NCBI RefSeq assembly: GCF_008014745.1
Contig: NZ_VPFD01000046.1
Coordinates: 1 to 45,330, forward strand
Direction of reading: 5' to 3'
Length of the DNA: 45,330 nucleotides
Source: Massilia arenae
GTDB taxonomy: Bacteria; Pseudomonadota; Gammaproteobacteria; Burkholderiales; Burkholderiaceae_D
Made by a program: the position numbers and the translations under genes. Below are positions 15,376 to 24,142 of this stretch, one piece after another. Below the pieces are notes generated by a model. That model was not told the origin of the DNA. It did not search any database and saw only the letters and a list, made by a program, of their open reading frames with translations. The first letter of the stretch is position 1; each line of letters starts with the position of its first letter.

Positions 15376-16962
15376 ATGATCAAACAAGCTCTCATTTCCG
15401 TATCCGACAAGACCGGCGTGCTCGATTTCGCACGTGCGCTCTCGGCGCTCGGCGTCAATATCCTGTCCACCGGCGGCACCGCCAAGCTGCTGCAGGATAA
15501 TGGCGTGCCAGTGACCGAAGTCGCCGACTACACCGGTTTCCCGGAAATGCTGGATGGCCGCGTCAAGACCCTGCACCCAAAAGTGCACGGCGGCATCCTG
15601 GCGCGCCGTGACTTCCCCGAGCACGTGGCCAAGCTGGAAGAGCACAATATTCCGCAGATCGACATGGTCGTGGTCAACCTGTATCCGTTCCAGCAGACCG
15701 TCGCTAAGCAGGAATGCTCGCTGGAAGATGCGATCGAGAACATCGACATCGGCGGCCCGACCATGCTGCGTTCGGCGGCCAAGAACCACCGCGACGTGGT
15801 CGTGATCGTCGACCCGGCCGACTACGGCGTGGTGCTGGCCGAAATGAAAGGCCAGGGCGAAGCCACCGGCCCGGTCAGCTATGAAACCAAATTCCGCCTG
15901 GCCAAGAAAGTGTTCGCGCACACCGCGCAATACGACGGCGCGATCACCAACTACCTGACCAGCCTGGGCGAAGACCGCGCGCACGCGACCCGCTCGAGCT
16001 TCCCGCAGACCCTGAACATGGGCTTCGAAAAAGTCCAGGACATGCGCTACGGCGAGAACCCGCACCAGGGCGCGGCCTTCTACCGCGACCTGATCACCAT
16101 CGACGGCGCGCTGGCCAACTACACCCAGCTGCAGGGCAAGGAACTGTCGTACAACAATATCGCCGATGCCGATGCGGCCTGGGAATGCGTCAAGTCGCTG
16201 GGCGGCATGCAACAGCCGGCCGGCTGCGTGATCGTCAAGCACGCCAACCCGTGCGGCGTGGCGATCGGCGCCGATGCGCTGGACGCCTATTCGCGCGCGC
16301 TGCAGACCGACCCGACCTCGGCTTTCGGCGGCATCATCGCCTTCAACGTCGAAGTCGACGGCAAGGCGGCCGAGGCACTGTCGAAGCTGTTCGTCGAAGT
16401 GCTGATCGCGCCATCGTTCACCGCGGAAGCGCGCCAGATCATGGCGGCCAAGCAGAACGTGCGCCTGCTGGAAATCGCCCTCGGCGCCGGCCAGAACGCG
16501 TATGACGTCAAGCGCGTCGGCGGCGGCCTGCTGGTGCAGTCGCCGGATGCCAAGAACGTGGGCCTGGGCGACCTGCGCGTGGTCACCAAGAAGCAGCCGA
16601 CCCCGCAGCAACTGCAAGACATGATGTTCGCCTGGCGTGTGGCCAAGTTCGTGAAATCGAACGCGATCGTGTTCTGCGCCAACGGCATGACCCTAGGCGT
16701 CGGCGCCGGCCAGATGAGCCGCATCGATTCGGCCCGCATCGCCTCGATCAAGGCCCAGAACGCCGGCCTGTCGCTTGCCGGTTCGGCCGTGGCGTCGGAC
16801 GCCTTCTTCCCGTTCCGCGATGGCCTGGATGTGGTGGTCGATGCGGGCGCGACCTGCGTCATCCACCCCGGCGGCTCGATGCGCGACCAGGAAGTGATAG
16901 ATGCCGCCGACGAGCGCGGCGTGGTGATGCTGTACACGGGCACCCGCCACTTCCGTCACTGA
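15376..16962 (+). CDS. purH: Bifunctional AICAR transformylase/IMP cyclohydrolase
   Basis: 528 aa, matching the usual length of about 529. It does the last two steps of IMP synthesis. The N-terminal cyclohydrolase (MGS fold) begins MIKQALISVSDKTGVLDFAR and includes LSTGGTAKLL and GRVKTLHPKVHGGILARR. The C-terminal transformylase carries the catalytic region VIVKHANPCGVAIG, with the Lys-His pair, and ends with GARCVIHPGGS-like ATCVIHPGGSMRDQEVI. ATG 15376 gives the standard N-terminus; upstream codons in the same frame belong to the hairpin region. Confidence 0.97.
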   Translation: MIKQALISVSDKTGVLDFARALSALGVNILSTGGTAKLLQDNGVPVTEVADYTGFPEMLDGRVKTLHPKVHGGILARRDFPEHVAKLEEHNIPQIDMVVVNLYPFQQTVAKQECSLEDAIENIDIGGPTMLRSAAKNHRDVVVIVDPADYGVVLAEMKGQGEATGPVSYETKFRLAKKVFAHTAQYDGAITNYLTSLGEDRAHATRSSFPQTLNMGFEKVQDMRYGENPHQGAAFYRDLITIDGALANYTQLQGKELSYNNIADADAAWECVKSLGGMQQPAGCVIVKHANPCGVAIGADALDAYSRALQTDPTSAFGGIIAFNVEVDGKAAEALSKLFVEVLIAPSFTAEARQIMAAKQNVRLLEIALGAGQNAYDVKRVGGGLLVQSPDAKNVGLGDLRVVTKKQPTPQQLQDMMFAWRVAKFVKSNAIVFCANGMTLGVGAGQMSRIDSARIASIKAQNAGLSLAGSAVASDAFFPFRDGLDVVVDAGATCVIHPGGSMRDQEVIDAADERGVVMLYTGTRHFRH

Positions 16963-16973
16963 TCCGGTGACAC

Positions 16974-17004
16974 CATCGGGCCGGTGGAATTTGCCGGCCC
17001 GATG
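16974..17004 (+). terminator. Hairpin after purH
   Basis: CATCGGGCCGG (16974-16984) pairs perfectly with CCGGCCCGATG (16994-17004) around a 9-nt loop, 11 bp after the purH stop. No T-tract follows, so it may be a rho-assisted end or an mRNA-stabilising hairpin rather than an intrinsic terminator. Confidence 0.5.
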
Positions 17005-17080
17005 CGATCCAACCGTGGTGAACTGTGTTTTTGCACAGTATTTTTCCCACGAACACCCCCAGCCGGGGTAACATTCCATC

Positions 17081-17620
17081 ATGATTATTCTCGGCATCGA
17101 CCCGGGCCTGCGCACGACGGGGTTCGGCGTCATTGAAAAACACGGCGCCAAGCTGCGCTACATCGCTTCGGGCACCATCAAGACCGGGCTGGAGGGCGCT
17201 TTGCCGCCGCGGCTCAAGGTCATCCTGCACGGCGTGAGCGAAATCATCGCCACCTACCAGCCCGCCTGTTCCGCCATCGAAAAAGTCTTCGTCAACGTCA
17301 ATCCGCAGTCGACGCTGCTGCTGGGCCAGGCCCGCGGCGCGGCGATCACGGCCCTGGTCAGCGCCGACCTCGACGTGGCCGAATACACGGCGGTGCAAGT
17401 CAAGCAGGCCGTGGTCGGCACCGGCAAGGCGGCCAAGCCACAGGTGCAGGACATGGTCGCGCGCCTGCTCAAGCTGCCGGGCCTGCCGGGCACCGATGCT
17501 GCCGACGCCCTGGGCGTCGCCATCTGCCACGCCCACAGCATCGATACCTTGTTGCTGCTGAATGGCTTGTCCCCCGCCGGTCAGGTGCTGCGCATGAAGA
17601 ACAGCCGCCTCGTTTCATAA
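17081..17620 (+). CDS. ruvC: Holliday junction resolvase RuvC
   Basis: 179-aa endonuclease that cuts Holliday junctions symmetrically. The four catalytic acids of the RNase H-like fold are present: D7 in ILGIDPGLRTTGFG, E67 in SAIEKVFVN, D139 and D142 in GTDAADALGVAICHAH. There is no good Shine-Dalgarno before the ATG. ruvA follows after 18 bp and ruvB after that: a complete ruvCAB operon. Confidence 0.97.
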   Translation: MIILGIDPGLRTTGFGVIEKHGAKLRYIASGTIKTGLEGALPPRLKVILHGVSEIIATYQPACSAIEKVFVNVNPQSTLLLGQARGAAITALVSADLDVAEYTAVQVKQAVVGTGKAAKPQVQDMVARLLKLPGLPGTDAADALGVAICHAHSIDTLLLLNGLSPAGQVLRMKNSRLVS

Positions 17621-17638
17621 AATAGCTAAGGAAAACCG

Positions 17639-18217
17639 ATGATCGGTCGCCTCTCTGGAACCCTGCTCGAAAAAGCGCCGCCGCACGTGCTGGTCGATTG
17701 CAATGGCGTCGGCTACGAAGTCGACGTGCCGATGAGCACCTTTTATAACTTGCCGCATACCGGCGAAAAAGTCGTGCTGTTCACCCACCTGGTGGTGCGG
17801 GAGGACGCGCACCTGCTGTTCGGTTTCGGCGCGGCTTCCGAGCGCGCGCTGTTTCGCCAGCTGATCAAGATCACCGGCATCGGCGCGCGCATGGCGCTGG
17901 CGATCCTGTCCGGCATGACGGTGGCCGAGCTGTCGCAGGCCGTCACCCTGCAGGAAACCGGCCGCCTGGTGAAGGTGCCGGGCATCGGCAAGAAGACGGC
18001 CGAACGCCTGCTGCTCGAACTGAAAGGCAAGCTCGGCGCCGACATCGGCATGGTCGCGGGTGCGGCCCGTGACGACGCGCAGGTGGACGTGCTCAACGCG
18101 CTGGCCGCGCTGGGGTATTCTGATAAGGAAGCGCTGCTCGCGATCAAGAACATGCCGGCCGGCTCGAGCGTCTCGGACGGCATCAAGTTCGCGCTGAAGG
18201 CGCTGTCCAAAGGCTAA
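17639..18217 (+). CDS. ruvA: Holliday junction branch migration protein RuvA
   Basis: 192 aa. It forms the tetramer that holds the four-way junction and recruits RuvB. The N-terminal OB-fold starts MIGRLSGTLLEKAPPHVLVD; two helix-hairpin-helix motifs are seen at LIKITGIGARMALAILSGM and LVKVPGIGKKTAERLLLEL (about residues 75-125); the C-terminal domain III (ALAALGYSDKEALLAI) binds RuvB. AAGGAAA precedes the ATG. Confidence 0.97.
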   Translation: MIGRLSGTLLEKAPPHVLVDCNGVGYEVDVPMSTFYNLPHTGEKVVLFTHLVVREDAHLLFGFGAASERALFRQLIKITGIGARMALAILSGMTVAELSQAVTLQETGRLVKVPGIGKKTAERLLLELKGKLGADIGMVAGAARDDAQVDVLNALAALGYSDKEALLAIKNMPAGSSVSDGIKFALKALSKG

Positions 18218-18231
18218 TGTAGAGACACGTC

Positions 18232-19299
18232 ATGAGCATCCAGACCGACAGCTTTACCGAACAGCGCGTGATCGACGCCGCGCCGGCCTCGCCCAACGAA
18301 GAGGCGATCGAACGCGCCTTGCGTCCCAAGCAGCTCGACGAATACGTCGGCCAGGTGAAGATCCGCGACCAGCTCGAGATCTTCATCAGTGCCGCGCGCA
18401 AGCGGCGCGAGGCGCTCGACCACACGCTGCTGTTCGGCCCACCGGGCCTGGGCAAGACCACGCTGGCCCACATCATCGCGCGCGAGATGGGCGTCAACCT
18501 GCGCCAGACCTCGGGCCCGGTGCTCGAGCGTCCCGGCGACCTGGCGGCGTTGCTCACCAACCTCGAGCCGAACGACGTGCTGTTCATCGACGAGATCCAC
18601 CGCCTGTCGCCTGTGGTCGAAGAGATCCTGTATCCGGCGCTCGAGGACTACCAGATCGACATCATGATCGGCGAGGGCCCGGCCGCGCGTTCGGTCAAGC
18701 TCGACCTGCAGCCGTTCACCCTGGTCGGCGCCACCACCCGCGCCGGCATGCTGACCAATCCGCTGCGCGACCGCTTCGGCATCGTGGCGCGCCTGGAGTT
18801 CTACAACGTCGAGGAGCTGACCAGGATCGTGCTGCGCAGCGCCGCACTGCTCGGCGCGCCGATCGACGAGGATGGCGCGCGCGAAGTAGCCAAGCGCGCG
18901 CGCGGCACGCCGCGTATCGCCAACCGCCTGCTGCGCCGCGTGCGCGATTACGCGGAAGTGAAGGGCAATGGCGAGATCGTGGCCGACATCGCCGACCGCG
19001 CACTCAAGATGCTCGACGTCGATAGCGTCGGCTTCGACGTCATGGACCGCAAGCTGCTGGAGGCGGTGCTGTTCAAGTTCGCCGGCGGCCCGGTCGGCAT
19101 CGGCAACCTGGCGGCGGCGATCGGCGAGGCCGCCGATACCATCGAGGACGTGCTCGAACCGTATCTGATCCAGCAGGGCTATCTGCAGCGCACCCCGCGC
19201 GGACGCATCGCCACGCCGCTGGCCTACCAGCACTTCGGCGTCAGCGCGCCGCGCATCAGCCCGACGGGCGATTTGTGGGACAGCCTGCCGCCCGGCTGA
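18232..19299 (+). CDS. ruvB: Holliday junction branch migration helicase RuvB
   Basis: 355-aa AAA+ motor. Walker A GPPGLGKTT (residues 69-77), Walker B VLFIDEIHRL, sensor region LVGATTRAGML and the C-terminal winged helix (FKFAGGPVGIGNLAAAIGE, then PYLIQQGYLQRTPRGR) are all present. It drives branch migration with RuvA. The gene starts 14 bp after ruvA and ends the operon; the next gene is convergent. Confidence 0.97.
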   Translation: MSIQTDSFTEQRVIDAAPASPNEEAIERALRPKQLDEYVGQVKIRDQLEIFISAARKRREALDHTLLFGPPGLGKTTLAHIIAREMGVNLRQTSGPVLERPGDLAALLTNLEPNDVLFIDEIHRLSPVVEEILYPALEDYQIDIMIGEGPAARSVKLDLQPFTLVGATTRAGMLTNPLRDRFGIVARLEFYNVEELTRIVLRSAALLGAPIDEDGAREVAKRARGTPRIANRLLRRVRDYAEVKGNGEIVADIADRALKMLDVDSVGFDVMDRKLLEAVLFKFAGGPVGIGNLAAAIGEAADTIEDVLEPYLIQQGYLQRTPRGRIATPLAYQHFGVSAPRISPTGDLWDSLPPG

Positions 19300-19308
19300 A
19301 TCGCGCGC

Positions 19309-19710
19309 TCAGGCCCCCGGCGCGGGATGACGGCGCCGCCGCTGCAACAGCGCGGAGAGGGACGGCGCCGGCCGGTAGACCAGCGTCAGGTACAGCAGCA
19401 CGGTCAAGCCGATGACGGCGCCGGCCAGCCACAGCACCGCGGGCGAGCTGCCGCGCCACAGCAGGGCAGCGCTGGCCACCGTCGGCACGCCCAACAGGAC
19501 CGCCGCCGCCGTGCGCAGCAGGGCCGAGCGGCGCAGGCGCTGGCCGGCCATCCCGACCATGATGAAACCGCTCGACGCCAGCACCACGCAGGCCAGCGCC
19601 GCGCTGGCCCGGGCTGTATCCGGCGGCATGCCGCCGACGCGTATCAGTATGGCGGGTGAGATCAGCACCAGCACGCCGGCCACCAGGCTGGCGAGTCGAA
19701 GAAAGATCAT
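19309..19710 (-). CDS. Small four-helix membrane protein (paralogue A)
   Basis: 133 aa with four predicted membrane segments (about residues 4-22, 35-50, 66-83 and 90-108) and a basic C-terminal tail. I do not recognise the family. It is clearly related to the protein at 23503-24024: both carry G-F-x-x-V-x-MAG-x-R-x-x-R after helix 2 (GFIMVGMAGQRLRRSALLR here) and LxYLxLVYP-like ends. ATG 19710 has AAGGA at 6 nt; earlier starts are possible. It converges on ruvB with a 9-bp gap. Confidence 0.7.
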   Translation of the reverse strand: MIFLRLASLVAGVLVLISPAILIRVGGMPPDTARASAALACVVLASSGFIMVGMAGQRLRRSALLRTAAAVLLGVPTVASAALLWRGSSPAVLWLAGAVIGLTVLLYLTLVYRPAPSLSALLQRRRRHPAPGA

Positions 19711-19976
19711 GGCAAATCCTTGTAGAGTGAAGAGACGGCAAAGGCCGGATTCATGGATAGCCATACGAAAAACGTCCTGCCGGTGTGGCAGTGGAACCAA
19801 GATAGCACACAGGAAATGAAATTTGTGGTTAGTGTGTCGTCGTGCGCGAGCGTGGTGCTTTATTTCCAGACCTGACAGGCAGGTGACATTTGTCAGCCAG
19901 GATCGATGGCAAGCGATTCTATCGGGCCGGGCAGGGCGTCGACATACTGGCCTCACACCAACCCCGTGAGGAAACC
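19711..19976. promoter_or_regulatory. Divergent intergenic region with weak dyad
   Basis: 266 bp between membrane paralogue A (minus) and the amidohydrolase (plus). It must hold both promoters, but I see no convincing -35/-10 pair. One dyad, CTGACA (19872-19877) and TGTCAG (19891-19896), 81 bp before the amidohydrolase start, could be a site for the downstream response regulator; this is a guess. Confidence 0.3.
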
Positions 19977-21791
19977 ATGTCCGCTCCCGTCCTGAAAACA
20001 ATCGCCGCCGCCATCGGCTTCACCCTGTCCAGCCTGGCACTTGCCGCCGCCACCCTGGTCCAGGACGTGCGCGTCTTCGACGGCAAGACCGTGCACGAAC
20101 GCCGTTCGGTTCTGTTCGACGGCGGCGTCATCGTCGACGCCGATTTCCGCGCTACGCCGCCCGCAGGCAGCCGCGTCGTCAGCGGCGCCGGACGTACCCT
20201 GCTGCCGGGCCTGATCGATTCTCATACCCATGCGTTCAGGCAGCTCGACCTGCCGCTGCTGTTCGGCGTCACCACGCAGGTCGACATGTTCACCGCCGTG
20301 CCGCTGATGCAGGAGGTCAAGGGCAGCATGGCGGCCGGCCGCAACGCGGGCAGGGCTGACATGTTCTCGGCCGGTACCCTGGCCACCGCCCCGAACGGCC
20401 ACGGCACCCAGTACGGCCTGCCCATCCCGACCCTGAGCCGGCCGGACCAGGCGCGCGACTTCGTCGACGCGCGCATCGCCGAAGGCTCCGACTTCATCAA
20501 GATCGTGCTCGAAGCCGGAGGCCAGGGCACCAGCAAGATGAATTCGCTCGACCTGGCGACCGCCAAAGCGCTGATCGAGGCCGCCCACCTGCGCGGCAAG
20601 CTGGCCGTGGTCCACGTCAGCAACGAGCAGGATGCGCGCGCCGCGCTGGAGGCCGGCGCCGACGGCCTGGTGCACCTGTTCCTGGGCGCGGCGCCCGATC
20701 GCCAGGCCGTCGACGGCCTGGCGCGGCTGGCCAGGACCAGGGGCGCCTTCGTGATTCCGACCTTTGCGGTCCTGGAGAGCATGGCCGGCGTGCGCGGCGA
20801 CGACCTGCTCGCCGACGCCCGGCTGGCGGCGCTGGTCGACCGCGAAGGCGCCGCCACGCTCAAGGCGCGCTATGGCGCGCAGGCGCGGCCGCAGGCGCTG
20901 GCGGCGCCGAAAGCCGTCACTGCCGCATTGCGCAAGGCCGGCGTGCCGATCCTGGCCGGGACCGATGCCGGCAACGCCGGCACCCTGTACGGCATCAGCA
21001 TGCACCGCGAACTGGCGGCGTTGGTCGAGGCCGGCCTGAGCCCGGCCGAGGCGCTGGCCGCCGCCACCAGCGCGCCGGCCGCGGCCTTCAGGCTGGGCCA
21101 GCGCGGCTGCATCGCCAAGGGCTGCAAGGCCGACCTGCTGCTGGTCGAGGGCAATCCCGCGGCCGACATCAAGGCCACGCGCCACATCGTCGAGGTCTGG
21201 AAGGATGGCCAGAGCGCCAATGTCCTGCGCGATGCGCGGCACCAGCGGGTGGCGCAGGAAGGCAGCGGCGCCACCCGCCAGGCGCTGCCGCCGGATGGCC
21301 GCATCAGCGACTTCAGTGAGGGCCGCCTGGGCAGCCCGTTCGGCAGCGGCTGGCTGCCGTCGACCGACCAGTTCGCGGGCGGCAAGTCGACCGTCAAGCT
21401 CGAGGTGCTGCCGCCGCTGCCCGACGGACAAGTGCCGCTGGCGGTACGCGCCACGGTCGCGCCGGGCCTGCCGTTCGCCTGGTCCAGCGTGGCCTTCATG
21501 CCCGGCGCCCAGCCGATGCAGGCGGCCGACCTGAGCGCGGCGAAGACCCTGCGCTTCAAGGTGCGTGGCGACGGCAAGACCTACCAGGTGATGTTGATGG
21601 GCGCCGGCAACGCTCGGCCGAGCACCATGCCCTTCGTCGCCAAGGGTGAATGGGAAGAGGTGAGCGTGCCCTTGTCGGCCTTCGCCGGCATCGATCCGGC
21701 CGCCGTCGCCATGCTAGCATTCAGCGCCGGCCCGCAACCCGGCGACTACCGCTTCGAACTCGCCGACGTGCGCCTGCTGGAACAAGAATGA
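19977..21791 (+). CDS. Exported metal-dependent amidohydrolase with CIA30-like domain
   Basis: 604 aa. A signal peptide (residues 1-24, TLSSLALAAA) implies export. Residues 27-420 are an imidazolonepropionase-like amidohydrolase: H83 and H85 in GLIDSHTHAF, K175 in FIKIVLEAGG, H213 in VVHVSNEQ, H233 and D330 in LAGTDAGN are the metal ligands and catalytic acid. Residues 441-604 form a second, beta-rich domain (LRFKVRGDGKTYQVMLMG, then GEWEEVSVPLSAFAGI) with the pattern of the CIA30/NDUFAF1 jelly-roll. Substrate is unknown; exported relatives act on dipeptides or cyclic imides. GAGG (19968-19971) precedes the ATG. The stop overlaps the kinase start, tying the enzyme to the two-component genes. 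Confidence 0.9.
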   Translation: MSAPVLKTIAAAIGFTLSSLALAAATLVQDVRVFDGKTVHERRSVLFDGGVIVDADFRATPPAGSRVVSGAGRTLLPGLIDSHTHAFRQLDLPLLFGVTTQVDMFTAVPLMQEVKGSMAAGRNAGRADMFSAGTLATAPNGHGTQYGLPIPTLSRPDQARDFVDARIAEGSDFIKIVLEAGGQGTSKMNSLDLATAKALIEAAHLRGKLAVVHVSNEQDARAALEAGADGLVHLFLGAAPDRQAVDGLARLARTRGAFVIPTFAVLESMAGVRGDDLLADARLAALVDREGAATLKARYGAQARPQALAAPKAVTAALRKAGVPILAGTDAGNAGTLYGISMHRELAALVEAGLSPAEALAAATSAPAAAFRLGQRGCIAKGCKADLLLVEGNPAADIKATRHIVEVWKDGQSANVLRDARHQRVAQEGSGATRQALPPDGRISDFSEGRLGSPFGSGWLPSTDQFAGGKSTVKLEVLPPLPDGQVPLAVRATVAPGLPFAWSSVAFMPGAQPMQAADLSAAKTLRFKVRGDGKTYQVMLMGAGNARPSTMPFVAKGEWEEVSVPLSAFAGIDPAAVAMLAFSAGPQPGDYRFELADVRLLEQE

Positions 21792-22906
21792 TGACCGAGC
21801 CAACCATGATGACCACGCTCCGGCACGCACTGGCGCGGCCCTGGATCCCGCCCGAATACGGCAGGCTGCAATACCTGTGGCTGCTGTCGCTCGGCTACCT
21901 GTTCTGGAAATTCGGCTACATGACGCCCGGCGCGCTGGAGATAGCCCTGCTGGCGCTGACGCTGGTGGTCTTCGTCGCGCTGTACTGCTTCAGCTTCTGG
22001 GCGCGCGGCTGGCAGGTCCACGCCTGCGTGGCGGCCGGCTGCCTGCTCGGCGCACTGTGGGCGCGCTGGAATCCGGGCGCGGCCTGCTTCTTCATCTTCG
22101 CCTGCGCCATGTGCGCCCGCATGCCGCGGCCGGGCCACGCCGTCGGCGGCATGCTGGCGGTGCTCGCCGGCGGGGTGGCGGCCTCGTTCCTGGTCTCGGG
22201 CCCGATGCAGATGGTGTTCCTGCTGCCGCTGCTGCTGGTCGGCCTGCCGGTGGGCCTGTCGACCCTGATGGACCAGCGCCTGCGCGACTCGCGCGCCCGC
22301 TTGACGCGCAAGCAGGAAGAAGTGGAGCACATGGCGCGCATCGCCGAGCGCGAACGGATCTCGCGCGACCTGCACGACCTGCTCGGCCATTCCCTGTCGA
22401 CGATCGCGCTCAAGGCCGAACTGGCCGGCAAGCTGGCGCGGCGCGACCTCGCTGCCTGCGAACGCGAGATCGCCGACATCGAAGCCAGCGCGCGAAATGC
22501 CCTGGCCGAGGTGCGCGCGGCGGTCACCGGCTACCGCGAAAGCGGCCTGGCCCAGGCCCTGGCCAGCGCCCGCGCCAGCCTGCTGGCCGCCGACGTCGTG
22601 CTCGACGAGCGGGTCGAGCGCATCGACCTGGCCCCGGCGGTGGAACACGTGGTGGCGCTGGCGGTGCGCGAGGCGGTGACGAATATCGTGCGCCATGCCC
22701 GCGCGTCGCGCTGCACGCTGTCCCTGAGCCGCGAAGATGGCCACGCCGTGCTGCGCGTGCACGACGATGGACGCTTGCGCGATACCGATGAGATAAGGCA
22801 TGGCAACGGGCTGGCCGGCATGCAGGAGCGGGTGACGGCGCTCGGCGGGCGCATGAAGTTGGCGGCCGGCGATGGCCTGGCGCTCGAATTGCAGGTGCCG
22901 GCATGA
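21788..22906 (+). CDS. Membrane sensor histidine kinase, DesK/NarX-like
   Basis: 372 aa. About five membrane segments (residues 30-160) with very short loops make the sensor part, then a coiled linker (RARLTRKQEEVEHMARIAE) leads to a HisKA_3 domain with H196 in ISRDLHDLLGHSLS and a C-terminal HATPase (VREAVTNIVRHARAS as N-box, GNGLAGMQERV as G-box). The arrangement resembles DesK, which senses membrane state. The ATG at 21788 overlaps the amidohydrolase stop; ATG codons at 21791 (other frame) and 21806 are alternatives. It overlaps its regulator gene by 4 nt. Confidence 0.92.
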   Translation: MMTEPTMMTTLRHALARPWIPPEYGRLQYLWLLSLGYLFWKFGYMTPGALEIALLALTLVVFVALYCFSFWARGWQVHACVAAGCLLGALWARWNPGAACFFIFACAMCARMPRPGHAVGGMLAVLAGGVAASFLVSGPMQMVFLLPLLLVGLPVGLSTLMDQRLRDSRARLTRKQEEVEHMARIAERERISRDLHDLLGHSLSTIALKAELAGKLARRDLAACEREIADIEASARNALAEVRAAVTGYRESGLAQALASARASLLAADVVLDERVERIDLAPAVEHVVALAVREAVTNIVRHARASRCTLSLSREDGHAVLRVHDDGRLRDTDEIRHGNGLAGMQERVTALGGRMKLAAGDGLALELQVPA

Positions 22907-23508
22907 TCCGCGTCCTGATCGCCGAAGACCAGCAGCTGGTGCTGGGCGCCCTGAGCGCGCTGCTGCGGCTCGAGCCGGACATCGAGGTGGTGGCCGGCGC
23001 GCGCGATGGCCGCGAGGCGCTGGCCCTGTGTGAGCGCCTCGTTCCCGACATCGTGCTGACCGATATCGAGATGCCGCACATGACCGGCATCGAACTGGCG
23101 CAGGCACTGTCTTCGAGAAAGCTGGCCTGCCGCGTGGTGGTGGTGACGACCTTCGCCCGCAGCGGCTACCTGCGGCGCGCGATGGAGGCGGGCGTGCGCG
23201 GCTACCTGCTCAAGGACGCGCCGGTCGAGGCGCTGGCCGACGCCATCCGCGTCGTGCACGGTGGCGGGCGTGCGATCGCGCCCGAGCTGGCGCTGGAAAG
23301 CTGGAACGGCGCCAGCGATCCGCTGACCGAGCGCGAACGCCAGGTGCTGCGCCTTGCCGGGGAGGGCCGTTCCAGCGTCGAGATCGCGCGCCAGGTCCAC
23401 CTGTCGGAGGGGACGGTGCGCAACTATCTGTCGGAGGCGATCAGCAAGCTGGGCGCCGGAAATCGTGTGGAGGCGTACAGGATGGCGCGCGATGCGGGTT
23501 GGCTATAG
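22903..23508 (+). CDS. LuxR/NarL-family response regulator, DesR-like
   Basis: 201 aa. The receiver domain has acidic pocket E8/D9 (LIAEDQQLV), phospho-acceptor D54 (VLTDIEMPHM) and K in YLLKDAP. The C-terminal LuxR helix-turn-helix begins LTERERQVLRLAGEGRSSVE and continues to VRNYLSEAISKLGA. It is surely the partner of the kinase it overlaps (ATGA). Its last codons overlap by 6 nt the convergent gene for membrane paralogue B. Confidence 0.94.
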   Translation: MIRVLIAEDQQLVLGALSALLRLEPDIEVVAGARDGREALALCERLVPDIVLTDIEMPHMTGIELAQALSSRKLACRVVVVTTFARSGYLRRAMEAGVRGYLLKDAPVEALADAIRVVHGGGRAIAPELALESWNGASDPLTERERQVLRLAGEGRSSVEIARQVHLSEGTVRNYLSEAISKLGAGNRVEAYRMARDAGWL

Positions 23509-24024
23509 CGTTTGCGTGGTGCTGCGTTCGCGCTGCGCGTTGCGGCGCAGCGGAATCCACTGGATCGGTTTCGGCACTCGCCGGGAAGCTGCCCTGGACA
23601 CGATCGGCTTCTGCGGCACATGGGTCAAGGGATAGATGAAGCTGAAATACAGCAGGATCGTCAGGATCAGCAGGAAGGTGCACAGATAGACCATCAGCAT
23701 ATTGCTGGCATGCCAGATCACGACGCCGCTGGCGCCGAAGGGCACCATCAGGAGCAGGGCGGCGAACGAACGCAGCATCGCGTCGCGGTTCATGCGGTGG
23801 CCGGCCATCGCGACCAGGAAGAAGCCGCCCGAGCCGAGCGCCACGCCGACCAGCACGATGTACGGCTCCATCCAGTCAGGAATGCCGTGCGCAGTCGAGG
23901 CCAGCAAGGCGGCTGGCAGCAGGATGCCGAACACGCCGCCAGCAAGGCTGAGCAGGCGAATCACGCGCATGGCCCGTCCGCGGAAGACGGGGCGTGCGGC
24001 ACGTGCTACGGAAGTCGGTTTCAT
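23503..24024 (-). CDS. Small four-helix membrane protein (paralogue B)
   Basis: 173 aa from the ATG at 24024; a shorter start at 23970 (MRVIRLLSLAGG) is equally possible because neither has a good Shine-Dalgarno. Four membrane segments and a basic C-terminal tail of about 40 residues. It is a paralogue of the product of 19309-19710 (GFFLVAMAGHRMNRDAMLR here against GFIMVGMAGQRLRRSALLR there, and LLYFSFIYP against LLYLTLVYR). Function unknown. The two copies flank the amidohydrolase/two-component cassette on both sides in the same orientation. Confidence 0.7.
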   Translation of the reverse strand: MKPTSVARAARPVFRGRAMRVIRLLSLAGGVFGILLPAALLASTAHGIPDWMEPYIVLVGVALGSGGFFLVAMAGHRMNRDAMLRSFAALLLMVPFGASGVVIWHASNMLMVYLCTFLLILTILLYFSFIYPLTHVPQKPIVSRAASRRVPKPIQWIPLRRNAQRERSTTQTL

Positions 24025-24142
24025 TGCGCCAGTGAGGTTCCAAGGTGGGTTGGAAGTAACGTCCGGCAACACGTCTCGGTTGACGTGATGTTCGCGATAG
24101 CATAGCCGACATTGCCCGGCGCGTGAATCAAGCGTGCGCCCT

